This document shows positions 1-6,988 of a stretch of DNA of 17,530 nt, one piece after another (positions within the stretch are counted from its first letter, which is position 1; every line of letters starts with the position of its first letter). This stretch comes from JACRIK01 sp040753835. GTDB taxonomy: Bacteria > Planctomycetota > MHYJ01 > JACQXL01. The DNA lies in contig JBFMDM010000041.1 in NCBI GenBank assembly GCA_040753835.1, forward strand, positions 1 to 17,530, in the 5' to 3' direction. A program made the translations under genes and the position numbers. A model generated the notes under the pieces. It did not search any database, was not told the origin of the DNA, and worked only from the letters and a program-made list of their open reading frames with translations.

Positions 1-1007
1 ACCTGGGACACCAGGCCGTGCTGATTATCGGCGATTTTACCGCGCTTATCGGCGACCCGTCCGGCCGTGAAAAGACCCGCCCCCAACTGTCATCGCAGGA
101 AATAGAGCGCAATGCCAGGACCTACCTGGACCAGGTCGGCAAGATTCTTGACATAAAACGCCTTGAGATTGTCCATAACAGCGGCTGGCTTGCCAAACTG
201 ACGATGGAGAACGTAATCCGCCTGGCCGCCGAGGTGACCGTGGCGCGGTTTATTGAGCGTGAGGATTTCAGCAACCGGCTCAAACAAGGCACGCCAATCG
301 GCCTGCATGAATTCCTCTATCCGCTCCTGCAGGGCCAGGATTCGGTGGCAGTGCGCGCGGACATAGAATTAGGCGGCACGGACCAGATATTCAATCTCCT
401 GGTCGGCCGGGACCTGCAAAGGTCGGCAAATATGGTTCCGCAGGTCGTGATGACAATGCCCCTTCTGGTCGGCCTGGACGGCGAGCAGAAGATGAGCAAG
501 TCCTACGGCAATCATATCGGCCTGAACGAGCCGGCGTCCGAGATGTACGGCAAGGTGATGTCGCTTTCGGATAAGTTGATGGAGGCGTATTTTACACTGC
601 TTACTTCTGTGCCGGCAAAAGAGGTTAAGGAATTACTAGCCGGGCATCCAAAGGACGCCAAAGTCCGGCTGGCCAAGGAAATCGCAGCCCAGTATCACGG
701 CAAGGCAGAAGCGGATAAGGCCGCGGAGCAGTTTGAGGCCGTGTTCTCGCGCAAGGAGGCGCCGGACGAGATGGCGCAGTTAAAGGTGGATGCCGCGGCA
801 TTCAAGGACGGCAAGGTATATCTGCCGAAACTTATCAGCATCTCCGGCGCGGTAAAATCATCAAGCGAAGCCAGGCGCCTGATTACCCAGGGCGGCGTGA
901 CCATTGATGGGGAAAAAATTACCGACCCGGATGCGGAAATCGCCGTAAAGACAGGCCAGGTCCTTAAGATAGGCAAAAAGAACCGGTTCTATCGGATTGA
1001 AATTTAG
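1..1007 (+). CDS. tyrS: Tyrosyl-tRNA synthetase, 5'-truncated by the window edge
   Basis: Charges tRNA-Tyr with tyrosine in the cytoplasm. The frame is open from base 3 and reads LGHQAVLIIGDFTALIGDPSG, the core that follows the HIGH region in TyrRS, so the GTG at 18 is an internal valine and not the start. About 334 residues are visible of the usual 400 or so; the N-terminus with the HIGH motif lies upstream of the window. The KMSKS loop is intact at 489-503. The last ~65 codons (from about 816) form an S4-type RNA-binding domain, ending KKNRFYRIEI. The tyrosine-pocket region around GGTDQIFNLLVGRDLQ (about 374-418) is present. The stop codon overlaps the first base of a long hairpin at 1007-1050, which may serve as its terminator. 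Identity is secure; only the missing start is uncertain. Confidence 0.96.
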   Translation, partial: LGHQAVLIIGDFTALIGDPSGREKTRPQLSSQEIERNARTYLDQVGKILDIKRLEIVHNSGWLAKLTMENVIRLAAEVTVARFIEREDFSNRLKQGTPIGLHEFLYPLLQGQDSVAVRADIELGGTDQIFNLLVGRDLQRSANMVPQVVMTMPLLVGLDGEQKMSKSYGNHIGLNEPASEMYGKVMSLSDKLMEAYFTLLTSVPAKEVKELLAGHPKDAKVRLAKEIAAQYHGKAEADKAAEQFEAVFSRKEAPDEMAQLKVDAAAFKDGKVYLPKLISISGAVKSSSEARRLITQGGVTIDGEKITDPDAEIAVKTGQVLKIGKKNRFYRIEI

Positions 1008-1071
1008 AGCCAGTTAGGACCCCGAAGGCATTCGGGGGACTTACTGGCTCTTATCCCGACGCAAGTCGGGG
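1007..1071. repeat. Double palindromic element between tyrS and the next gene
   Basis: Two hairpins lie back to back. The outer arms GAGCCAGT (1007-1014) and ACTGGCTC (1043-1050) enclose an inner stem CCCCGAA-GGCA-TTCGGGG. A second stem follows at about 1051-1075, with CCGAC and GTCGG around a GCAA loop and flanking TTATC/GATAA. The 13-mer TTACTGGCTCTTA (1041-1053) recurs inside mnmA at 16812-16824, so this is a dispersed element and not just a terminator. It could still end tyrS transcription, although no T-run follows the first stem. Confidence 0.75.
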
Positions 1072-1087
1072 ATAAATTGGAGGGATT

Positions 1088-2605
1088 ATGCCAGCCATAT
1101 CTAAAATCATATTTATCAGCATTCTGAGTTGCGCCTGCTTGATGGGAATCGCAAACGCCACTGATGAGCCGGCCGATGATAATCAGGCGGGCGATAAACC
1201 GGCTGACCCAGTTAGAGTCGTTATCAATGCAACAGATGACGGAACGAATACTTCTTCACCTGGCGATTCGGACGACTCTAACGGGGCTGAGGATGCCGAT
1301 GCCATTGAGGCCGAACTGGTTTATTCGGACGATTGGAATATTCTTTCCAAGATTACCACGCCCTTACCGACTTTTACCCAGATAAACAACAACTATGTTA
1401 CCCTTCCCAACCCGGAGAATAAAAAGGGATTCAGGTGCACGGCCGAGCCGGGCAAGGCGCGGCTGGATGTGGACGGCGACGACGAATACGAAACCGACAT
1501 CAAGGGCAAGGAGCAGTTCGTCGCTTACAAGATTAAATACCCCAACGAACTGCAGGCGAACTACAAGATACGGGTCTTTATATCAGGCAAGACCCCGGGC
1601 AACGAGCCGATGTGGTCCTACCAGCGCGCCTGCTTTATGACTGCAAAAACATCCGTAGAGACCTTTATCCTGATAGACGATAATACCAACGGCTACTACG
1701 GCGACTACGGTAAGGACGCCATCGCCATCGGTTCTTCCAAAGAGGCATCGCCGTTTTCCTCGGTTATCAGGGTCAAGGGCAAGTTCTATAAGGTGGAGGT
1801 CCGGACCGCCGAGGAGATAACCGCGACCGATATGAAGAACCCGAAATACACCGGTATGAAACTGCGCCTGGTTCCGCATTCCGATGAGACCGGCAAGATA
1901 AATATGGTCAAGAATCTCAAGCCGCCCAAGGGTGCGGCCCAGTCCATTGTGGTCCGGCGGGGCGAGGATACATTCTTTATGGTGAGCAACAAAGGCGATG
2001 ATATCCTGCCGGTAGGCGAGTATTTCCTGGTCTCGGCCATATTCACCCCGCGGGTCCGGGCCCGGACCAGCGAAAAACCCATTGCCACGATTGAGGCCGG
2101 CAAGACCGTCGCGCCCAAGTGGGGCGCTCCGTTCAAACTGGAGATTAGCGCCTACTGCGAAAAGGGTGGCACGGAAATTATCGTTATACCGCCGGCCACC
2201 CTTAAGCCCCCTGAGGATGTCAGCAAAAACCTGGAGTGCCCGTTTATCAAGACCGAGTTCCCGAAGATTCTCGGCTCTTTCGGCGAGGAATACTATGCGC
2301 CGGACGAATACAAGGACGAAGGCGGCTATGCCCTGGCTGACGAGGGCGTTACCTCTTTTGATGTGGATATCCGCCCCAAGGGCGCTCCGGCCGGCGACAA
2401 GCCGCTCAATAAGCGCGGCAATCCTTTTACGGACCGCTGGATACAGAAAGATATGTCCGGCTTGGTCCAGAAATCAATACCTTACTGGGTTACCTACCGT
2501 TGTCCGATAGAAAGATACCGGGGTGTTGTTGTGTTCAAAGTCAAGACCAAGAGCGCGGTTTTCGGCGAACTGTCGTTTGAGAAAGAGATTGAGGTCACGG
2601 AATAG
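1088..2605 (+). CDS. Secreted protein of unknown function with calcium-loop-like motifs
   Basis: 505 aa. The N-terminus (charged start, hydrophobic IIFISILSCACLMGIA, then ANA before TDEP) is a signal peptide, probably cleaved by signal peptidase I, so the protein is exported. An acidic, Ser/Asp-rich linker follows (residues about 25-78). Two stretches look like calcium-binding loops: DVDGDDEYETD (127-137) and DDNTNGYYGDYGKDAI (197-212), the latter in a pattern I associate with secreted planctomycete proteins. The rest appears beta-rich, with several cysteines that could form disulphides. GGAGG at 1079-1083 sets the ATG at 1088. I do not recognise a catalytic domain. It is followed after 22 bp by the phosphatase gene, separated only by a short repeat. 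That it is a real gene is very likely; its function is unknown. Confidence 0.85.
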   Translation: MPAISKIIFISILSCACLMGIANATDEPADDNQAGDKPADPVRVVINATDDGTNTSSPGDSDDSNGAEDADAIEAELVYSDDWNILSKITTPLPTFTQINNNYVTLPNPENKKGFRCTAEPGKARLDVDGDDEYETDIKGKEQFVAYKIKYPNELQANYKIRVFISGKTPGNEPMWSYQRACFMTAKTSVETFILIDDNTNGYYGDYGKDAIAIGSSKEASPFSSVIRVKGKFYKVEVRTAEEITATDMKNPKYTGMKLRLVPHSDETGKINMVKNLKPPKGAAQSIVVRRGEDTFFMVSNKGDDILPVGEYFLVSAIFTPRVRARTSEKPIATIEAGKTVAPKWGAPFKLEISAYCEKGGTEIIVIPPATLKPPEDVSKNLECPFIKTEFPKILGSFGEEYYAPDEYKDEGGYALADEGVTSFDVDIRPKGAPAGDKPLNKRGNPFTDRWIQKDMSGLVQKSIPYWVTYRCPIERYRGVVVFKVKTKSAVFGELSFEKEIEVTE

Positions 2606-2624
2606 GCCACAGATTACACAGATT
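2606..2624. repeat. Short GCCACAGATTACACAGATT-type repeat
   Basis: The sequence GCCACAGATTACACAGATT lies directly after the stop of the secreted-protein gene and only three bases before the phosphatase ATG at 2628. The GCCAC start and purine-rich CACAGA pattern resemble the other GCCAC-type elements in this window (4866, 6202, 6890, 15546, 15977), but this is at most a half copy without the second arm. Confidence 0.45.
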
Positions 2625-2627
2625 ATA

Positions 2628-3428
2628 ATGAATGATGTCTTAGCGTTTGCCATCAAGACCGCGCGCCGGGCCGGGCAACTGCTTAATTCCCTCCAGCCCA
2701 CATTCAGGCGCTCTAAGATAAAGTCCACCCATCTTGATTTGGTTACCAGGGCCGATGGCCTGTCTGAAAAACTGATTATTAATAGTATCACCGGAAAATT
2801 CCCCGGCCATAAAATTCTGGCAGAAGAGCAGTATTGCAACAACAATTCAGCCGGATACTGTGTCGGCAAATCTGATTTTACATGGGTGATAGACCCTTTG
2901 GACGGAACGACCAACTACTCGCACCAGTTCCCGGTTTATTGCGTTTCTATTGCGTTGGTTTACGGCGATGAGACGGTTCTGGGCGTGGTTTATAATCCCA
3001 ATCTGGATGAGATGTTCTACGCCTCAACAGGCAAAGGCGCATATCTTAATAGGAAACGCCTGAAGGTATCAAAGGTCCGAACCCTGGGTCAGGGTCTGCT
3101 CTGCACCGGATTCCCTTATATCATCCGCCAGAAGCCGGGCGATAATTTCCTCAATTTCCAGAGATTCTGCCTGACCGCCCAGGCCGTGCGCCGGGCCGGC
3201 TCTGCCGCGCTTGATTTGTGTTATCTGGCTGCCGGACGGTTTGACGGGTTCTGGGAACGGGAACTCAAACCATGGGACACCGCAGCCGGTGTCTTGATTG
3301 TTACTGAAGCAGGCGGGAAGATAAGCGATTTTAAGGGCGGAAAATATGATTTGTTCAGACATCGCGAGATATTGGCCAGTAATGGATTGATACATAAGCA
3401 GATGATAAAGATCATCAATCATCGATAG
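2628..3428 (+). CDS. suhB: Inositol monophosphatase family phosphatase
   Basis: 266 aa, normal length for the family. It hydrolyses phosphomonoesters such as inositol-1-phosphate with Mg2+ in the cytoplasm; relatives also act on fructose-1,6-bisphosphate or as SuhB. The three metal-site motifs are visible: LAEEQ (Glu66-Glu67), WVIDPLDGTTNYSHQFP (DPLDGTTN at 89-96) and PWDTAAG (Trp216-Asp217) with EAGG just after. The frame is open further upstream to 2523, but that part overlaps the preceding gene and is basic nonsense, so the ATG at 2628 (MNDVLAF) is the start. No Shine-Dalgarno sequence precedes it, because a GCCACAGATT repeat fills the leader. The substrate cannot be told from sequence, so the symbol stands for the family. 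Confidence 0.9.
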   Translation: MNDVLAFAIKTARRAGQLLNSLQPTFRRSKIKSTHLDLVTRADGLSEKLIINSITGKFPGHKILAEEQYCNNNSAGYCVGKSDFTWVIDPLDGTTNYSHQFPVYCVSIALVYGDETVLGVVYNPNLDEMFYASTGKGAYLNRKRLKVSKVRTLGQGLLCTGFPYIIRQKPGDNFLNFQRFCLTAQAVRRAGSAALDLCYLAAGRFDGFWERELKPWDTAAGVLIVTEAGGKISDFKGGKYDLFRHREILASNGLIHKQMIKIINHR

Positions 3429-3453
3429 GGCATTATTGGCACGCCGATTTTAT

Positions 3454-3482
3454 TTGCTCCCCAAAAGATAATTGACTATAAT
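3454..3482 (+). promoter_or_regulatory. Candidate sigma-70-type promoter of glcD, possibly leaderless
   Basis: TTGCTC (3454-3459) and a perfect TATAAT (3477-3482) are separated by 17 bp. The -10 box ends six bases before the glcD ATG at 3489, so transcription would start at or next to the A of ATG. No Shine-Dalgarno sequence is present. This fits a leaderless mRNA, but the -35 match is only partial. Confidence 0.4.
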
Positions 3483-3488
3483 AAAACC

Positions 3489-4859
3489 ATGTCAAACGAT
3501 GTTTATAATCAACTCAAGGATATCCTAGACCCCAAGCGGGTCTTTGATTCCGTAGAACAGCGGATTGCCTCGTCTTATGACGCCTCGCGCCGGCAGTCGC
3601 TGCCTGATGTCATAATCAAACCAGTCAATGCCAAAGAAATATCCGGGTTTCTGAAATTCGCCTATGATAATGCCATTCCGGTCTATTCCCGCGGCGCGGC
3701 ATCGTCTGTGACCGGCTCGGCCGTGCCCATAAAAGGCGGGTTCGTCCTTGATACCTCTTTAATGAATCGCATCATTGAAATCAATCCGGCCAATATGACA
3801 GCCGTGGTTGAGCCGGGCGTGGTGGTCGCTGAATTCCAAAGAGAGGTGGAGCGTCAGAATCTATTCTATCCACCTGACCCGGCCAGCGCCGAGTTCTGCA
3901 CCATAGGCGGCAATGTCGCCACCGGTGCCGGCGGCCTGCGCTGTATCAAGTACGGCACCACCCGCGACTATGTCCTGGGACTGGAAATGGTCCTGGCTGA
4001 CGGCCGGATTATCCACACCGGCAAGGGTACATTGAAAAGGGTTTCGGGCTATGACCTGACCCGCCTGATGATCGGTTCTGAAGGCACGCTCGGCGTATTC
4101 ACCAAAATCAACCTGAAACTCATCCCCAGGCCCCTGGCACAGTCCACCATCGCCGCATTCTTTGCCGAACCCGATAAGGCCATCAGGTTCAGCATTGACT
4201 TGTTGAATAAAGGCATCCTGCCCCGGGCTATGGAATATATGGATGCTACGTCCCTGAAATCCGTGCATAAATACAAGCCGGAGTTGGAAGTCCCGCCTGA
4301 CGCCCGGGCGATGTTGCTGATTGAACTGGACGGCGCGCCCAATGACGTGGACGAGCACACCGGCCAGACCCGCAAACTCCTGCACGATGCCAGGCCGATT
4401 ATGTCCAAGCGGGCCATCAGCGAAAAAGAGGCCGCCTATCTCTGGTCCATTCGCAAGGCCATCTCCGCGGCCCTGTTCTCAATCACCGCCCAAAAGGTCA
4501 GCGAGGATATCTGCGTGCCCAGGAGCGCTATCCCTGATATACTTAAAGTCATCGCAGAGATAGAAGGTTCCTCCGGCATACCCATTGCCACCTTCGGGCA
4601 TCTGGGCGATGGCAATTTCCACGTCAATTTCCTGGTGTCTGATAAAGAACACGAGAATAATCTTCCTTCAGCGCTGAACCGGTTATTTACCAGAACCATT
4701 GAATTAGGCGGCACGCTTTCGGGCGAGCACGGCATCGGGCTGACCAAGGCCAAATATTTCCCGCTGGAATGGGGCCAGGAAGAGATTGCGCTCTTTAAGG
4801 GAATAAAACAACTCTTTGACCCGAAGAATATCCTGAATCCCGGGAAAATATTCGGTTAA
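3489..4859 (+). CDS. glcD: FAD-binding oxidase, GlcD-type subunit of glycolate/D-lactate dehydrogenase
   Basis: 456 aa, the usual length for GlcD/D-lactate dehydrogenase-type flavoproteins. It oxidises a 2-hydroxy acid (glycolate or D-lactate) and passes electrons to the Fe-S partner encoded next. The PCMH FAD-binding fold is clear: SRGAASSVTGSAVP (residues 68-81), then GGNVATGAGGLRCIKYGTTRDYVLG (140-164) and SGYDLTRLMIGSEGTLGVFTKI (186-207). The C-terminal oxidase domain has FGHLGDGNFHVNF (369-381) and SGEHGIG (411-417), with the conserved histidines of this family. The ATG follows a TATAAT box directly. Its pairing with glcF downstream (57 bp to the frame, all repeat) supports one two-subunit enzyme. 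Glycolate versus D-lactate cannot be decided here. Confidence 0.92.
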   Translation: MSNDVYNQLKDILDPKRVFDSVEQRIASSYDASRRQSLPDVIIKPVNAKEISGFLKFAYDNAIPVYSRGAASSVTGSAVPIKGGFVLDTSLMNRIIEINPANMTAVVEPGVVVAEFQREVERQNLFYPPDPASAEFCTIGGNVATGAGGLRCIKYGTTRDYVLGLEMVLADGRIIHTGKGTLKRVSGYDLTRLMIGSEGTLGVFTKINLKLIPRPLAQSTIAAFFAEPDKAIRFSIDLLNKGILPRAMEYMDATSLKSVHKYKPELEVPPDARAMLLIELDGAPNDVDEHTGQTRKLLHDARPIMSKRAISEKEAAYLWSIRKAISAALFSITAQKVSEDICVPRSAIPDILKVIAEIEGSSGIPIATFGHLGDGNFHVNFLVSDKEHENNLPSALNRLFTRTIELGGTLSGEHGIGLTKAKYFPLEWGQEEIALFKGIKQLFDPKNILNPGKIFG

Positions 4860-4865
4860 AAGATA

Positions 4866-4920
4866 GCCACAAAGACATTAAGGCACAAAGAAATTCTTAG
4901 TGTCTTCGTGCCTTAGTGGC
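4866..4920. repeat. GCCAC-type inverted repeat between glcD and glcF
   Basis: A near-perfect inverted repeat. GCCACAAAGACATTAAGGCA at the left pairs with TGCCTTAGTGGC at the right around an AAATT centre, with arms of about 25 bp. It fills the whole gap between the two subunit genes, and its right end lies five bases before the glcF ATG. The same family recurs at 6202, 6890, 15546 and 15977. It could form an mRNA hairpin between the two cistrons. Confidence 0.85.
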
Positions 4921-4924
4921 AAGT

Positions 4925-6196
4925 ATGAATATTGTTGATTTACAAAATGAATTAGACCGTTGCGCCAAGTGCGGCCAGTGCCGCTCGGTCTGCCCGGTCT
5001 TTCTGGCCCTGAAGGATGAGACCCTGGTGGCCCGGGGCCGTCTGGCGATTATTCAAGCAGTCCAACAGACCAACAGTCCAACTGGTAAACTTAAGGAAAT
5101 CCTTGATACCTGCCTGATGTGCCGGAGATGCGAGGAGAATTGCCCGTCGCAGGTCAACACCTCTGATGTATTCAAGGAAATGCGCCGGTTAATGAGCAGG
5201 CAAAAAGGACTGCCGCCTCTATTGTGCTTTGCGTTTCGTTGGGTCCTGCCAAATCGTTGGCTGTATGATATTCTAATGCATCTTTCGTCCTGGGTTAGTC
5301 CGATACTGCGCCAGGGCACAGCCCCGGTTCGTCATTTACCATTGTATTTTACCAATCTTTTTGGCCGTCTTCCGCGCCTCGCTCACCGTTCCGCCTTGCA
5401 AATTCATAATTCATCATTCAGAGCATTGCCTCCCGTAGGGATAATTAATAATTCACCGAAGGTGTCCATCTTTATCGGCTGCGCCGCCAACTACATCTAT
5501 CCCGAGATAATCCAAGCGCTGGTTTCTATCCTGGACCAACTCAAGGTTCCCTATGTGATTCCCCAAGCACAGGTCTGTTGCGGTATGCCGGCATTGTTGT
5601 CCGGCGACGAGCAGTCCGCCCAACGTCTGATGAAGATAAATCGGGAGGTCTTCAAGACAGATACTATCATAACCGTGTGTCCTACTTGTAACCGTATGCT
5701 TAAGGAAGAATACTTTGGAGACCGGCAGACCAGCAGACCGGCAGACCATCAGAAGGTAATGGAAGCAGTGGAGTTTTTGGCATCTTGTTCTTCCGTCCTT
5801 CCGTCATTACGTTATTCAGTGCCTACGGCATACCACCAGCCCTGCCACTCCGCCGGAACCCGCGCTCCGGAGATTATCAGGGAATTCCTTAAGGCGACGA
5901 CTGATTATAAGGAGATAGAGGACATCTGCTGCGGCGGCGGGGGACTCTTTACTTTCAAGTATCCGGAATTATCAGACCTGATAGGCAAAGCAAGGGTGGC
6001 GAGCGTAGAGCGTGGAGCGGAGAATGCGCACGCTAATACGTTTCACGCTTCACGCTCCACGCTCAACGTGGTCACCAACTGCCCCGGCTGTATGATGCAA
6101 ATGGAATATTTATTGTCTACGAATAATATTGCCGGTATAAAGGTAAAGCACGCTTTGAATCTGTATGGCGAATCCTTGCGAAACATGAAGGTGTAA
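4925..6196 (+). CDS. glcF: Fe-S subunit of glycolate/D-lactate dehydrogenase, with repeat-derived in-frame patches
   Basis: 423 aa. Carries electrons from the flavoprotein towards the membrane quinone pool. Two 4Fe-4S motifs are at the N-terminus (Cys13, 16, 19, 23 and Cys63, 66, 69, 73), followed by two CCG (cysteine-rich) domains: FIGCAANY with VCCGMP (Cys185, 218-219) and YHQPCHSAG with CCGGGG and NCPGCMMQM (about 303-393). All key cysteines are kept. A GTG at 4916 lies in the same frame, but it is inside a repeat, so the ATG at 4925 is preferred; no Shine-Dalgarno sequence is visible. Several linkers are encoded by low-complexity or repeat DNA (about 5056-5084, 5397-5460, 5718-5750, 5783-5830, 6001-6068). 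They fall between the conserved motifs and keep the frame. Confidence 0.9.
   Translation: MNIVDLQNELDRCAKCGQCRSVCPVFLALKDETLVARGRLAIIQAVQQTNSPTGKLKEILDTCLMCRRCEENCPSQVNTSDVFKEMRRLMSRQKGLPPLLCFAFRWVLPNRWLYDILMHLSSWVSPILRQGTAPVRHLPLYFTNLFGRLPRLAHRSALQIHNSSFRALPPVGIINNSPKVSIFIGCAANYIYPEIIQALVSILDQLKVPYVIPQAQVCCGMPALLSGDEQSAQRLMKINREVFKTDTIITVCPTCNRMLKEEYFGDRQTSRPADHQKVMEAVEFLASCSSVLPSLRYSVPTAYHQPCHSAGTRAPEIIREFLKATTDYKEIEDICCGGGGLFTFKYPELSDLIGKARVASVERGAENAHANTFHASRSTLNVVTNCPGCMMQMEYLLSTNNIAGIKVKHALNLYGESLRNMKV
6009..6063. repeat. Inverted repeat inside glcF
   Basis: AGCGTGGAGCG (6009-6019) and CGCTCCACGCT (6053-6063) are perfect 11-bp inverted arms within the coding sequence. They are flanked by further GAGCGTAGAGCG and CACGCTTCACG steps. 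The patch encodes about 20 residues (roughly 360-382) just before the NCPGC motif, where relatives have a short strand leading directly to TNCPGC. Confidence 0.7.
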
Positions 6197-6201
6197 GATT
6201 A

Positions 6202-6303
6202 GCCACTAAGACACTAAGGCACGAAGGGTAATTTGTAGAGGCATATTACAATATGTTTCTTGGTGTATTTGTGCCCCTGCCTGCCGGCAGGCAGGTTCGT
6301 GGC
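6202..6303. repeat. Composite GCCAC-type repeat with nested palindrome, upstream of the sigma factor
   Basis: Outer arms GCCACTAAGACACTAAGGCA and the degenerate TGCC...TTCGTGGC enclose two further elements. One is a GTAGAGGCATATTACAATATG stretch (about 6237-6257) with a CATATT/AATATG stem. The other is the 20-bp palindrome CCTGCCTGCCGGCAGGCAGG at 6276-6295. The element occupies most of the gap between glcF and the ECF sigma gene. The remaining 6304-6375 is AT-rich with no clear promoter match. Confidence 0.8.
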
Positions 6304-6375
6304 AGAAGTTACGAAGTTTTCTTGGATTTTGCGTGCGGAATGCAGTTCCCGATTATCTAATTATATAGAGCATAT

Positions 6376-6918
6376 ATGCCAGAGACAATAGACGATAGCG
6401 TATTGGTCAGAGAGGCGCAGAAGGGCAATCAGTCGTCCTACGAGGAACTAATCCGGCGCTATGCCCGGCTGGTCTGGTCGTATATCTACGGGATTATACA
6501 GGACCATTCATGGGCCGAGGACCTGGTGCAGGAGACATTCATCAACGGCTGGCAGTCATTAGTCAACCTACGCGAGCCGGATAAATTCAGGAACTGGCTT
6601 CTGGTTATTGCCCGCAACCAGGCGCTCCGGCATATTAATAAGAGTTCACGACACGATGATGTTATAGAAGACATTGCCAAGGACGAAAACGTAAGGGTGG
6701 AAGCAGACGACAAGAGCAATCAGTTGCACAACGCCTTGAGGCAGTTGCCTGAGCGATACCGTCTGCCCCTGACCCTGCGCTATCTGGAGGGACTTGATTA
6801 TAATAAGATATCAAATATGCTTGGGCTGACAGACGGCTCCCTGCGCGGCCTGCTCAATAGAGGGATGAAAATGCTCAGGCAAACAATCAGCCACAGAGTC
6901 ACAGAGACCAAAGAGTAA
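6376..6918 (+). CDS. ECF-type RNA polymerase sigma factor
   Basis: 180 aa, typical for an extracytoplasmic-function sigma factor. It directs RNA polymerase to a specific promoter set, usually while released from an anti-sigma factor. Region 2 spans about residues 19-85 (YEELIRRYARLVWSYIYGII, then WAEDLVQETFINGWQ and FRNWLLVIARNQA). Region 4 spans about 115-172 (LPERYRLPLTLRYLEGLDY followed by the helix-turn-helix ISNMLGLTDGSLRGLLNRG). There is no region 3 and no extra C-terminal domain. The last residues (HRVTETKE) and the stop codon are encoded inside a GCCAC-type repeat that begins at 6890, so the original C-terminus was probably different. The gene downstream encodes a zinc-finger membrane protein that is its likely partner. 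Confidence 0.93.
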   Translation: MPETIDDSVLVREAQKGNQSSYEELIRRYARLVWSYIYGIIQDHSWAEDLVQETFINGWQSLVNLREPDKFRNWLLVIARNQALRHINKSSRHDDVIEDIAKDENVRVEADDKSNQLHNALRQLPERYRLPLTLRYLEGLDYNKISNMLGLTDGSLRGLLNRGMKMLRQTISHRVTETKE

Positions 6919-6969
6919 TTCTTTGTGTCTTGGTGTCCCTGCCTGCCTGCCGGCAGGCAGGTTTGTGGC
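6890..6969. repeat. Composite GCCAC-type repeat overlapping the sigma factor 3' end
   Basis: Starts with GCCACAGAGTCACAGAGACC inside the sigma gene, runs through its stop codon and ends in GTTTGTGGC. The 20-bp palindrome CCTGCCTGCCGGCAGGCAGG sits at 6942-6961, at the same relative place as in the copies at 6202 and 15546. It fills the leader up to the Shine-Dalgarno sequence of the next gene. Confidence 0.85.
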
Positions 6970-6988
6970 GAAAGAGGAGGTAATTGTT

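Noticed and set aside
2523..2627. N-terminal extension of the inositol monophosphatase
   Set aside because: Overlaps the preceding gene, is rich in Arg/Ser without family similarity, and the normal protein begins at 2628.
3437..3443. Second sigma-54 promoter (TGGCACG) before glcD
   Set aside because: The -12 element is missing: TTTTA stands where TTGC is needed.
3861..4385. Minus-strand 174-codon frame inside glcD
   Set aside because: Antisense shadow of a clear FAD-oxidase gene.
6923..6988. N-terminal extension of the anti-sigma-like protein
   Set aside because: Encoded by repeat DNA including the CCTGCC palindrome; a strong Shine-Dalgarno sequence precedes the ATG at 6989.
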